DNA of 34,743 bases from Sulfurovum sp. (GTDB taxonomy: Bacteria > Campylobacterota > Campylobacteria > Campylobacterales > Sulfurovaceae): contig JALUYL010000080.1 in the NCBI GenBank assembly GCA_027012955.1, positions 1-34,743 on the forward strand. The letters run 5' to 3'. How positions within the stretch are numbered: the stretch's first letter is position 1; every line of letters begins with the position of its first letter. Shown here piece after piece: positions 22,169 through 30,759 of this stretch. The notes under the pieces are model-generated. The model made no database searches and was not told the DNA's origin. It saw only the letters and a program-made list of their open reading frames with translations. A program made the translations under genes and the position numbers.

Positions 22169-24988
22169 ATGAAGAAAGATATGATACACGTTTATGGTGC
22201 AAGAGAAAATAACTTAAAAAATATAAATATAAGCATCCCTAAAAATAAACTTGTGGTGGTTACTGGTATCTCTGGTTCTGGTAAATCTACTTTGGCATTT
22301 TCAACCCTATATGCAGAGGGACAACGTCGTTATATAGAGTCTCTCTCTTCGTATGCTAGACAGTTTTTAGGACGTGTGGGCAAGCCTGAAGTGGATAAGA
22401 TAGAAGGACTGACACCTGCTATAGCCATAGATCAGAAAACAACATCCAAAAATCCACGTTCTACGGTAGGAACGATTACTGAAATTTATGACTATTTACG
22501 TCTGCTTTTTGCACGTGTAGGTGAGCAGCATTGTCATGAGTGTGGAAAGCCTATCTCTTCTATGTCAGCATCTGACATTATTGAAGAAGTGTTACGTATT
22601 CCTGAGGGAGCAAAGCTTATTATTATGGCTCCTTTGGTGAAAGAGAAAAAGGGTACATTCTCAGATATGCTGGAGTCTCTTCGCCATAAGGGCTACATCC
22701 GGGCTATGATAGACGGTGTAATGGTTCGTCTTGATGATGAGATAGAACTCTCTAAGACTAAAAAACATACGATCAAAGTAGTCATTGACCGTGTGGTAGT
22801 CAAAGAAGAGAGTCGTGACCGTATTGGGCAAGATGTAGAAAAAGCACTTAAAGAGTCTTATGGAGAACTTGAGATAGAAGTACTCAACCATGAAGAAGTA
22901 GACTTCGAGCGTCAGCATATGCACTATTCGGAACATTTGGCTTGTTTTGACTGTAAACTTTCATTTGAACCACTCGAACCTGTAAGTTTCTCTTTTAACT
23001 CACCAAAAGGTGCCTGTCCTGCCTGTGATGGCTTGGGTATTCGTTATGCGATTGACCTTAAAAAGGTGATAGATTCTGAACTTAGTATCGACAAGGGCGC
23101 TGTGAAGATTATGTATGGGTTTAACAAGAGTTACTATACCAAGTTTCTCAATGCCTTTTGTGAACAAAATGATATCGATATTAAAGTACCCTATGGTGAA
23201 CTTGCATCACATCAGCAAAAAGCCATACTCTATGGTAATGGCGGTACAGTAAACTTTACCTGGAAACGCCACAAACTTACACGTGAATGGCCAGGTGTGG
23301 TGAAGTTTGCACATGATATGTTTAAAGATGAAAAAGACCTCTCTGAGTATATGACTGAAAAAGTGTGTGACAAATGTGATGGGCATCGTCTGCGTCCTCG
23401 CTCTTTAGCCGTAAAAATAGAGGGTAAAAATATCGCTGATATTATCGATATGCCTATTGAAAAGTCTTATGCACTCTTTGCAGATGAAAAGAGTTTTTCG
23501 CACCTCACAGAACAGCAAAAACTAATAGCAGAATCTATACTCAAAGAGTTGTATGAAAGACTATACTTCTTGTATGATGTAGGCTTAGGCTATATTACAC
23601 TAAGCCGTGATGCACGGAGTATTTCTGGTGGTGAAGCACAGCGTATCCGTATTGCTTCTCAGATAGGTTCTGGGCTGACTGGTGTGATGTATGTGCTTGA
23701 TGAGCCAAGTATTGGATTGCATGAGCGTGATACGATGAAGCTTATACGTACGCTAAACTCCCTACGTGAAAAAGGGAACTCTGTCATTGTTGTAGAGCAC
23801 GATAAAGAGACGATTTTGGCTGCTGATTACATCATTGATATTGGTCCTGGGGCTGGTGATTTTGGTGGTGAAGTAGTCTTTGCTGGAGATGCTAAAAAGT
23901 TGGCTAAGGCTAAGACACTCACCGCAGACTATATGTACGGGAAAAAAGAGATAACATATAGCCATGATAATCCACAAGAAGAGTGGATAGAGATAAAAAA
24001 TGTGACACTCAATAATATAGAAAAACTTGATGCTGCTATTCCTTTGAGAAATTTTGTGTGTGTCACTGGTGTGAGTGGTTCTGGTAAATCATCACTTATA
24101 CTTCAGACTTTGTTACCTGTAGCAAGAGAGCTTCTTAACCGAGCTAAGAAAGTCAATAAAGTAGAAGGTGTAGAAATCACAGGGCTTGATAAGGTTGATA
24201 AAGTCATTTATCTAGATCAAAGTCCTATTGGTAGAACACCTCGTTCCAACCCTGCAACCTACACAGGTATTATGGATGAGATACGTAAACTTTTTGCGCA
24301 AACCAAAGAGGCTGAACTTAGAGGGTATAAAATAGGGCGCTTCTCTTTTAACGTCAAGGGTGGGCGTTGTGAGAAGTGTCAGGGAGATGGACAGATAAAG
24401 ATAGAGATGCACTTTTTACCTGATGTCCTTGTAAGCTGTGATGCTTGTGATGGTACACGTTACAACGCACAGACAAGAGAAGTACTCTATAAAGGGAAAT
24501 CTATCGCTGATGTGCTTGCTATGTCTGTAGGTGAAGCGTTGGAGTTCTTTAAAGCCATTCCAAACATTGCTGTACGTTTGAAAACCCTGACAGATGTAGG
24601 GCTTGACTACATCACTTTAGGACAGAATGCGACGACACTTTCAGGTGGTGAAGCACAGCGTATTAAACTCTCTAAAGAGTTAAGTAGAAAAGATACAGGT
24701 AAAACCCTCTATATTTTGGATGAACCTACAACAGGACTGCATTTTGCCGATGTAGATAGACTCACAGGGGTACTGCATCATTTGGTTGAACTGGGTAACT
24801 CGGTAGTAGTTATAGAACATAATCTTGATATGGTGAAAAATGCAGACTACATCATAGATATGGGACCAGAAGGTGGAAATAAAGGTGGATTGATTATCGC
24901 TACAGGAAGTCCTGAGAAATTGGCTGAAACGTATGCCCAGACAGGCTCTTATACAGGTGAATATTTGGCTAAAGAATTAAAACCCTAA
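22169..24988 (+). CDS. uvrA: Excinuclease ABC subunit A
   Basis: Damage-recognition ATPase of nucleotide excision repair, 939 residues, full length. Two ABC modules: Walker A GISGSGKSTL (about 33-42) and GVSGSGKSSL (about 635), signatures SISGGEAQRIRIASQIGSG and TLSGGEAQRIKLSKELS, Walker B VLDEPSIGLH and ILDEPTTGLH. Zinc-finger cysteines in CHECGKP, CFDCKLSF with CPACDGLG, and CEKCQGDG with CDACDGTR. Good Shine-Dalgarno (AGAGGAAC). A bidirectional terminator follows. Confidence 0.97.
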   Translation: MKKDMIHVYGARENNLKNINISIPKNKLVVVTGISGSGKSTLAFSTLYAEGQRRYIESLSSYARQFLGRVGKPEVDKIEGLTPAIAIDQKTTSKNPRSTVGTITEIYDYLRLLFARVGEQHCHECGKPISSMSASDIIEEVLRIPEGAKLIIMAPLVKEKKGTFSDMLESLRHKGYIRAMIDGVMVRLDDEIELSKTKKHTIKVVIDRVVVKEESRDRIGQDVEKALKESYGELEIEVLNHEEVDFERQHMHYSEHLACFDCKLSFEPLEPVSFSFNSPKGACPACDGLGIRYAIDLKKVIDSELSIDKGAVKIMYGFNKSYYTKFLNAFCEQNDIDIKVPYGELASHQQKAILYGNGGTVNFTWKRHKLTREWPGVVKFAHDMFKDEKDLSEYMTEKVCDKCDGHRLRPRSLAVKIEGKNIADIIDMPIEKSYALFADEKSFSHLTEQQKLIAESILKELYERLYFLYDVGLGYITLSRDARSISGGEAQRIRIASQIGSGLTGVMYVLDEPSIGLHERDTMKLIRTLNSLREKGNSVIVVEHDKETILAADYIIDIGPGAGDFGGEVVFAGDAKKLAKAKTLTADYMYGKKEITYSHDNPQEEWIEIKNVTLNNIEKLDAAIPLRNFVCVTGVSGSGKSSLILQTLLPVARELLNRAKKVNKVEGVEITGLDKVDKVIYLDQSPIGRTPRSNPATYTGIMDEIRKLFAQTKEAELRGYKIGRFSFNVKGGRCEKCQGDGQIKIEMHFLPDVLVSCDACDGTRYNAQTREVLYKGKSIADVLAMSVGEALEFFKAIPNIAVRLKTLTDVGLDYITLGQNATTLSGGEAQRIKLSKELSRKDTGKTLYILDEPTTGLHFADVDRLTGVLHHLVELGNSVVVIEHNLDMVKNADYIIDMGPEGGNKGGLIIATGSPEKLAETYAQTGSYTGEYLAKELKP

Positions 24989-25000
24989 TACCTTTAGCCC

Positions 25001-25028
25001 AAATAAGATAATACATATTATCTTATTT
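25001..25028. terminator. Bidirectional terminator between uvrA and the membrane pair
   Basis: Perfect 12-bp stem AAATAAGATAAT / ATTATCTTATTT with a 4-nt loop, followed by Ts on the plus strand and preceded by a run that can serve the minus strand. The stop codon of the convergent gene lies in the stem. Confidence 0.8.
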
Positions 25029-25346
25029 TTTTGCTCTACCTACAACATTCTTAATACTCATAACAAGTATAACGATAAAAAAGAAGAGTGCAAACCCTTC
25101 ATATCCCATACACCAAGTTAATAAAGTACTGTTGTCAGTACATATTGCAGTATATATGTCAAAATTAAATTTTGAGATATAGGTAAATAAAAAAAGATGC
25201 CCAACAAGAAAAGGTATCAGTACAATGTAAAATACCAAGAAAAGTTTTGCATATTTTTCTGGAAATAAAATCTCGGTTGTTGTGAGGTTACTTCTCCCCA
25301 TTTTTTGTTTTTGTTTATTCGTAGTCTCCCCTTTATAAATGAACAT
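25023..25346 (-). CDS. Small membrane protein, paralogue of its neighbour
   Basis: 107 residues, function unknown. Two or three transmembrane helices (about 33-57 and 77-100). It is clearly related to the protein at 25389-25775: both share FPE-x3-KLF near the first helix and LTW-x-x-GYE before the last helix, with the same spacing. The start is unsure: the only strong Shine-Dalgarno (AAGGGGAG) is followed by ACG where the neighbour has ATG. The ATG at 25346 lacks a Shine-Dalgarno, and the one at 25301 would cut conserved residues. Possibly controlled by the riboswitch ahead of the first gene, 42 nt separating the pair. Confidence 0.65.
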   Translation of the reverse strand: MFIYKGETTNKQKQKMGRSNLTTTEILFPEKYAKLFLVFYIVLIPFLVGHLFLFTYISKFNFDIYTAICTDNSTLLTWCMGYEGFALFFFIVILVMSIKNVVGRAKK

Positions 25347-25388
25347 AAAGAGTGTAACATGGTAAAGTCAAAAAAAAGTCAAGATTTT

Positions 25389-25775
25389 TTAGGGTCTACG
25401 AAATTCTCGTATACCTTGTTTACGTGATTCATTTGCAAAAGAGATAGCCATTTTTACAATATAAAGTAAAATGATTGTAGCAATGATTTCATAGCCTATT
25501 GCCCAAGTTAAGATAAAGGAAGATTGTTCATTGAGTGATAAAAATAGTTCGGTTTTTCCATCCGCAATGTAGAAAAATTGAAAGAGGAGTCCTGCAATAT
25601 AAGGTAAAGAGATAAAATAAATACCAATAAATAGTTTTTCAAACCCTTCTGGAAAAAAGAGTGGAGTGTCAGCTAAATCGACATTTTGCTCTGTAAATTT
25701 GTTAGATTTATTGCGAATAGGTTTTTCTTTTGGTGGATGCGTCATTGACGCATGCATCGTATCATTTCTTGCCAT
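25389..25775 (-). CDS. Small membrane protein downstream of a c-di-GMP riboswitch
   Basis: 128 residues, function unknown. A polar N-terminus of about 45 residues is followed by FFPEGFEKLFIGIYFISLPY (first helix), FQFFYI, and FILTWAIGYEIIATIILLYI (last helix). Tandem paralogue of the gene after it. The ATG follows GGGGGA at 6 nt. The leader contains a GEMM-I riboswitch, so the protein probably responds to c-di-GMP and may act in surface attachment, motility or secretion; nothing in the protein itself tells which. Confidence 0.72.
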   Translation of the reverse strand: MARNDTMHASMTHPPKEKPIRNKSNKFTEQNVDLADTPLFFPEGFEKLFIGIYFISLPYIAGLLFQFFYIADGKTELFLSLNEQSSFILTWAIGYEIIATIILLYIVKMAISFANESRKQGIREFRRP

Positions 25776-25811
25776 ATAGTCCCCCGATTATTACATTAAA
25801 TGAATGTTTTT

Positions 25812-25890
25812 GTATGAAGTAACTCGGCTGTCTTGAGTAACAAGACCCGTGGCTTTCCGTCCTACCTTCACAGTATAGTTTGGCTTTTTT
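25812..25890 (-). ncRNA. GEMM-I (c-di-GMP-I) riboswitch upstream of the membrane pair
   Basis: Read on the minus strand: GCCAAAC (25878-25884); a hairpin CTATACT-GTGA-AGGTAG with a GNRA tetraloop and one bulge (25862-25878); GGACGGAAAGCC (25851-25862) then ACGGGTC; perfect hairpin GTCTTG-TTACT-CAAGAC (25830-25846); then AGCCGAGTTACT. This follows the GEMM-I consensus closely (GGAC-GCAAAGCCACGGG, AGCC-AGGTTGCC). Aligned to Vc2, G20 is present and pairs 21-46 and 22-45 are both C-G. The gene's Shine-Dalgarno lies about 30 nt after the aptamer; the expression platform was not resolved. Confidence 0.8.
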
Positions 25891-26005
25891 AATTTTAATA
25901 TTATTTATAATATCACTTCCTAGTTTAATATTAAGTTAAGATACTCTATCTGTTCGCATTTCTAACACAGTTTAGGTTAGAATACATGAAAAAAGAGGCT
26001 TACAC

Positions 26006-28699
26006 TTGAAAACTATTACTATCATCGACACTTTTGGCTTCTTCTTCCGTTCTTATTTCGCATTACCGCCTTTACGTAATTCAGATGGCTTTCCAACAGG
26101 ACTGCTTACGGGCTTTGTGAACCTTGTAGACACATTACGCCGTGACCACAGTACAGATTATTTGGTTTTTGCTCTGGACGCAAAAGGCAATACCTTTCGT
26201 AATGAGATGTTCCCAGCGTATAAAGATAACCGTGATGAAGCACCAGAAGACTTGAAGAAACAACTCCCTGTTGCTATAGAGTGGATAGAGCAGATGGGTT
26301 TTCCAAATTTAACACGCGAAGGGTATGAAGCAGATGACATCATTGCTACTGTGACAAAGTTTGCACGTGAAAAGAACCTGAAAGTACGTATTGTCTCACA
26401 TGACAAAGATTTGTATCAACTCATTGATGATGGTGTTGTAGTGATGTATGATGCCGTTAAGCGTCAAGAGGTAGATGAGGAGGCATGTATTGCGAAGTTT
26501 GGGGTACATCCAAAAGACTTTATCAACTTTCAGGCACTCCTTGGAGACAGCTCAGACAATGTGCCTGGTGTCAAAGGCATAGGAAAAGTCGGGGCTTCAA
26601 AACTCATAAACCAATACCATACGCTAGAAGCCATCTATGAAGACATAGAAAACTGTGGTACGCCTCGTATACAAAAACTACTAGAGGAAAGCAAAGAAAG
26701 TGCTTTTTTATCTCGTGACTTGGTAACGATGCGTACAGATGTATTTGCAGATATGGATGTGGAGAACTTTGTTTTTGAAGAGAAAAATTACCTCTCCTGT
26801 TTACTAGAAGAGTTTGAACAGTATGAGATGAAACAAGCCATACGTAAAGCCAAAGTAGGGATGGAAGAGGCAGACTGTGAACGTGAATATGTTGAGCCTG
26901 TACGACCAAGTCTTAGCTTTGAAGCGATAACATTAGACACTAAAGAGAAGCTGGACGAAGTTTTAAACACCTTAGATAAAGATGCCATTGTCGCTTTCGA
27001 TACAGAAACCACAGGGTTAGATACAAAAGTAGCAAAGATGGTTGGATTTTCATTCTGTATTAGCAGAGAGAAAGCCTATTATGTACCTGTAGGGCATAGT
27101 TATTTGGGAGTAGAAGAACAAGTGAGTTTGCCAGATGCTTTAAGTGCTTTGGCTAAACTTTTGACGTTTAATGTGGTAGGGCAAAATCTAAAGTTTGACC
27201 TCTCTTTGTTGTATAACCAATATGATTTTGAACCTATCATTCCTTTTGCAGATACGATGATACTCGCATGGCTTTCAAACCCTGGCTCGAAAATAGGCTT
27301 GGATACACTCGCAAAACAGTACTTCAAGTATGAGATGAAGCCTTTTAAAGAGATGGTAAAAAAGGGTGAAGACTTTTCTGCCGTTGATATAGCAGATGCG
27401 ACTTTCTATGCAGCAGAAGATGCATGGATGACATTTTTACTTTATGGTGCTATAAAGAAAAAGATGGAACTCTCATCTCTTACACATTTACTAAAAGTTG
27501 CAAAAAACGTAGAGTATCCGTTTATGACTGTGCTTATGCGTATGGAGCGATTGGGTATCAAGATAGACCCAAGTAAATTGCAAACCTTACAAAAGACATT
27601 GAGTGACGACTTGGCTGCTTTAACACAGGAGATTTATGCGCTTGCAGGCTCAGAGTTCAACATCAAGTCTACCCAACAGTTAGGTGTGATACTCTTTCAA
27701 ACCCTAGGGCTCAAAGGTGGAAAGAAAACAAAGACAGGCTACAGCACCAATGAAGCAGTGTTGACTTCACTTAAAGATGAACATGAGATTATCCCTAAGA
27801 TACTCGAATACCGTGAATACCAGAAAATTCTTTCTACCTATGTGACCCCACTGTTAAAGTTAGCACAAGCTGATGCCCATTCTCGTATCTATACAAATTT
27901 TGGACAGACCGGTACTGCCACAGGGCGTTTAAGTTCACGTGACCCTAACTTACAGAACATTCCTGTCCGTTCAAAGCTTGGGCGTTCTGTACGTGAAGCT
28001 TTTGTGGCAAAAGAGGGCTATAAGCTAGTAAGTATTGACTACTCTCAAATAGAGTTACGTCTGCTTGCACACTTTTCGCAAGATGAAGCACTTTTACAAG
28101 CCTTTAAAGATGGTATAGATATTCACCTTGCCACTTCTACCATACTCTTTGGTGAAGCGTTGGCAAAAGAAAAAAGAAGCTTTGCCAAGTCTGTAAACTT
28201 TGGACTACTCTACGGTATGGGACCTAAAAAACTCTCTGAGGAGTTAGGTATCAGTACTGGTGAAGCGAAAGAAATCATTACTAACTATTTTGCTTCTTTT
28301 CCTACAGTTACAAACTTCTTACAAGGTATACAAGAACGTATGAAGATAGATGGCTATGTCGAAACTATACTCAAGAGAAGACGTATTTTTGACTACGAAT
28401 CAGCAAATGGCATGCAAAAGGCTGCTTTTGTACGTGAGTCTGTAAACACAGTCTTCCAAGGTTCTGCAGCTGACCTCATAAAGCTTTCTATGAATCAAAT
28501 AGACTCTATGATACGAGAAGAAGAGTTAGATGCCTTTATGCTCTTACAAATCCACGATGAACTCATCTTTGAAGTGAAAGAAGAGAAAGTAGAAGAGATA
28601 AGTAAACGCTTTGTCCATACCATGGAAAATGTGTTAGAGCTTGATGTACCGTTGGAATGTTCAGTTAGTGTTGGGGATAGTTGGGGTGAGTTGAAGTGA
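26006..28699 (+). CDS. polA: DNA polymerase I
   Basis: 897 residues, all three domains. 5'-3' exonuclease 1-290 (VFALDAKGNTFRNEMFPAYK, GYEADDIIATV, GDSSDNVPGVKGIGKVGA). The 3'-5' proofreading domain keeps its metal ligands: Asp332 and Glu334 in FDTETTGLD, with DLSLLYNQ later, so proofreading is probably active. The polymerase domain has TGRLSSRDPNLQNIPVRS, Asp678 in DYSQIELRLLAHFS, KSVNFGLLYGMG and Asp851 in QIHDELIFEV. Start codon is TTG with AGAGG at 7 nt. Confidence 0.97.
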   Translation: MKTITIIDTFGFFFRSYFALPPLRNSDGFPTGLLTGFVNLVDTLRRDHSTDYLVFALDAKGNTFRNEMFPAYKDNRDEAPEDLKKQLPVAIEWIEQMGFPNLTREGYEADDIIATVTKFAREKNLKVRIVSHDKDLYQLIDDGVVVMYDAVKRQEVDEEACIAKFGVHPKDFINFQALLGDSSDNVPGVKGIGKVGASKLINQYHTLEAIYEDIENCGTPRIQKLLEESKESAFLSRDLVTMRTDVFADMDVENFVFEEKNYLSCLLEEFEQYEMKQAIRKAKVGMEEADCEREYVEPVRPSLSFEAITLDTKEKLDEVLNTLDKDAIVAFDTETTGLDTKVAKMVGFSFCISREKAYYVPVGHSYLGVEEQVSLPDALSALAKLLTFNVVGQNLKFDLSLLYNQYDFEPIIPFADTMILAWLSNPGSKIGLDTLAKQYFKYEMKPFKEMVKKGEDFSAVDIADATFYAAEDAWMTFLLYGAIKKKMELSSLTHLLKVAKNVEYPFMTVLMRMERLGIKIDPSKLQTLQKTLSDDLAALTQEIYALAGSEFNIKSTQQLGVILFQTLGLKGGKKTKTGYSTNEAVLTSLKDEHEIIPKILEYREYQKILSTYVTPLLKLAQADAHSRIYTNFGQTGTATGRLSSRDPNLQNIPVRSKLGRSVREAFVAKEGYKLVSIDYSQIELRLLAHFSQDEALLQAFKDGIDIHLATSTILFGEALAKEKRSFAKSVNFGLLYGMGPKKLSEELGISTGEAKEIITNYFASFPTVTNFLQGIQERMKIDGYVETILKRRRIFDYESANGMQKAAFVRESVNTVFQGSAADLIKLSMNQIDSMIREEELDAFMLLQIHDELIFEVKEEKVEEISKRFVHTMENVLELDVPLECSVSVGDSWGELK

Positions 28700-29391
28700 T
28701 GAATGATACTTTTGTAAAACTTCCACGAGGCACTTTCTTCATGGGAACAGATGATCTAAATGCAAGAGACAGAGAAAAGCCACGTCATGAAGTGACTATA
28801 GACTATGACATAGCTATGTCTAAACATCTAGTTACTGTAGAAGACTACATGTTGTATGCACAAGCCACAGGTGCAGTGGTGCCTGAAGAGCGCCATGAAC
28901 ATCTTGGTTTTGATGTGCCTGTGCGTCGGGTGAAGTGGACGGATGCTGTGGCGTATGCACGGTGGAAGAGTGAGCGTGAGGGGAAGAAGTATAGACTGCC
29001 AACAGAGGCTGAGTGGGAGTATGCTTGTCGTGCTGGTTCTGAGGGTAAGTTTTGTTTTGGTGACGATGAAGCTTTGCTTGGAGAGTATGCCTGGTATACT
29101 GACAATGCAGGAAAAGTAACCCATGATGTAGGCACAAAAAAGCCTAACGCTTGGGGACTGTATGACATGCATGGCAATGTTTGGGAGTGGTGTCTAGACA
29201 GGTATGCCGATGACTATAGTGAAACACCTAGAGATGGTTCAGCGTATGGGGTACCCAGTGAAAAAGGTAGAGTACTTCGTGGAGGCTCTTACAATGCCGA
29301 TGCCGATAAATGTAGCTGTACATCACGGATAAACTTAGGAAGTGGCGGAAAGAATTATTTTATAGGATTTAGATTGGTCGAAGTGCTGTAA
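28699..29391 (+). CDS. Formylglycine-generating-enzyme/sulfatase-modifying-factor family protein
   Basis: 230 residues, FGE-sulfatase (SUMF1-like) domain throughout: FVKLPRGTFFMGTDD, EKPRHEVTIDYDIAMSKHLV, YRLPTEAEWEYACRAGS, NAWGLYDMHGNVWEWCLDRY, VLRGGSYN and YFIGFRLVEV. This fold occurs in true formylglycine generators and in many proteins of other function; the cysteines in DKCSCTSR are near the usual catalytic place, but I cannot say whether they act. No sulfatase is nearby. Starts in the polA stop codon (TGATG), so it is probably co-expressed with polA; the pairing has no obvious logic. Confidence 0.88.
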   Translation: MNDTFVKLPRGTFFMGTDDLNARDREKPRHEVTIDYDIAMSKHLVTVEDYMLYAQATGAVVPEERHEHLGFDVPVRRVKWTDAVAYARWKSEREGKKYRLPTEAEWEYACRAGSEGKFCFGDDEALLGEYAWYTDNAGKVTHDVGTKKPNAWGLYDMHGNVWEWCLDRYADDYSETPRDGSAYGVPSEKGRVLRGGSYNADADKCSCTSRINLGSGGKNYFIGFRLVEVL

Positions 29392-29426
29392 CTACCCCTC
29401 AAAAAAAAGGTAGTTGGTAGCTTTTT
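29390..29426. terminator. Probable terminator between convergent genes
   Basis: AACTACC (29390-29396) and GGTAGTT (29409-29415) pair around an A-rich loop, then a CTTTTTAG stretch follows on the plus strand. Confidence 0.5.
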
Positions 29427-29820
29427 AGATTTTAGTCATGAGTCCAAAACTTTTTACAAATGGTACTGCCATAGATGGGTTTTTTATCATCGCTTTGAAA
29501 TCACCCGTTTTAAACTTGAGTTTTCCCATTGTAAACGCGATACCCATAGAAGCCATATTAAGAGGTGTCGTTGTCCATTTACCCCAGTTTTTTTCATCTG
29601 CTCTCATGTCCCAGTCTGGTGTCTCACCATCGTAAAGTCCTGCACGTGTTGCTACGCCGTTTTCTACAACGAAAACACATCTTGGTTGGTCTTCATTTTT
29701 ATATCCACAAGTGATAACCGATGAAAAATCAATCTTTGCTAATGCATCTGATACTTCTGGTTCGTTGTTCCATTCATCTTTAAGTGCGTTTATCCATTCG
29801 TCTGAAAATAGTTCTGCCAT
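29425..29820 (-). CDS. SCP2-like sterol/lipid-binding domain protein
   Basis: 131 residues, cytoplasmic. Pattern of the SCP2 lipid-binding fold: FVVENGVATRAGLYDGETPD, DWDMRADEKNWGKWTTTPLN and AFTMGKLKFKTGDFKAMIKN, the last being the family's characteristic late segment. Bacterial members are thought to bind hydrophobic ligands; the ligand is unknown here. ATG after GAGGGAAC. Divergent from the PEGA/DUF1566 gene with palindromes between. Confidence 0.72.
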   Translation of the reverse strand: MAELFSDEWINALKDEWNNEPEVSDALAKIDFSSVITCGYKNEDQPRCVFVVENGVATRAGLYDGETPDWDMRADEKNWGKWTTTPLNMASMGIAFTMGKLKFKTGDFKAMIKNPSMAVPFVKSFGLMTKI

Positions 29821-29843
29821 TGTTCCCTCTTATACTGTAATTT

Positions 29844-29880
29844 AAGATATTGCTATCTTTGGTGGGTAGTGTAACACTAC
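29844..29880. promoter_or_regulatory. Two palindromes in a divergent promoter region
   Basis: AAGATA-TTGC-TATCTT (29844-29859) and the perfect 15-mer GTAGTGT-A-ACACTAC (29866-29880). They lie between two divergent genes and look like operator sites for a dimeric repressor; no regulator is adjacent. Confidence 0.45.
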
Positions 29881-29976
29881 TTCACTTAAAGATATAACGT
29901 ACTAAATGGGAGAAAATTACTCCTTATTTTAGCTCAAAGTTAGATTTTGTTATCATAAACATATAAGGAGTTACTA

Positions 29977-30660
29977 ATGTTTAAATATAACGTTTTATTA
30001 TTGTTTATCTTGACTGTTTTTGGGGTTGCAGGACAAACAAATGTCAACATTATTTGTGCTGAATCAGGTGCTACACTGTATGTCAATGGAGAAAAAAAGG
30101 TAACACTAGAAGCTAAAAGTACACCTATACTTTTGGCTAAAGGGCACTATGAACTTATGGTAACCAAACCTTTAGATGAAGATTGGCGTATGGTCGGACG
30201 TAAAACGATTGATGTCTCTAGTGAGAGTCAAATGCAAGTAAACCTAGGTCTTGACATCGAAAAGATATCGAAGAAGAAAAATACAAGCAGTGCCGATAAT
30301 TTTGCTAAAGCAAAAGATACTGTAGTTGATAAAGCAGGAAAACTTGTATGGCAAGATGATGATGCTGTAACACATGTAAAGAAAAATTGGCTCGATGCAC
30401 AAGCGTATTGCAAAGCGTATGGTGATGGAAAAAGTTGGCGTTTGCCAAATTATGATGAGCTTATAAGTATAGTAGATTATACGAAACATACCTTGGCTGT
30501 GATGCCTGCATTTGAACATATTGTTTCAGAATATTATTGGACATCTACCGAAGAGGAAAAAAATACCAAAAATGTAAAAAATGTTTACTTTGGAAATGGC
30601 TGTCCTGATGGTAAATCAAAAACAAAAGAGTATTTTATACGCTGTGTAAGACCGCAATAG
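29977..30660 (+). CDS. Secreted PEGA-like/DUF1566 protein
   Basis: 227 residues, exported: signal peptide 1-19 (LLLFILTVFGVAG). Residues 22-90 resemble a PEGA domain (ESGATLYVNGEKKVTLEAKS, then LAKGHYELMVTKPLDEDW). Residues 120-227 match the DUF1566/Lcl-C domain: KLVWQDDDAV, WLDAQAYCKAYGDGKSWRLP, NYDELISIVDY, YYWTSTEE and YFIRCVRPQ. Function unknown; both domains often occur in surface proteins. Good Shine-Dalgarno (AAGGAG). Confidence 0.75.
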   Translation: MFKYNVLLLFILTVFGVAGQTNVNIICAESGATLYVNGEKKVTLEAKSTPILLAKGHYELMVTKPLDEDWRMVGRKTIDVSSESQMQVNLGLDIEKISKKKNTSSADNFAKAKDTVVDKAGKLVWQDDDAVTHVKKNWLDAQAYCKAYGDGKSWRLPNYDELISIVDYTKHTLAVMPAFEHIVSEYYWTSTEEEKNTKNVKNVYFGNGCPDGKSKTKEYFIRCVRPQ

Positions 30661-30680
30661 GTAACAAATAGAGTAATGTA

Positions 30681-30730
30681 AGAGTAATTTACTCTGAATT
30701 AACAGCTAGTTAATGAACACACGCTATAAT
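30681..30730 (+). promoter_or_regulatory. Promoter region of ccsBA with two palindromes
   Basis: AGAGTAA-T-TTACTCT (30681-30695) and TTAAC-AGCTA-GTTAA (30699-30713) stand before the -10 box TATAAT (30725-30730). The second would cover the -35 area. The -10 position also supports the ccsBA start at 30760. Confidence 0.5.
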
Positions 30731-30759
30731 CCTTGTATCAATTTATCCAAGGATTCTAC

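Noticed and set aside
28828-29177. Three overlapping minus-strand ORFs opposite the FGE-like gene
   Set aside because: They are antisense shadows; only the plus-strand frame gives a recognisable domain.
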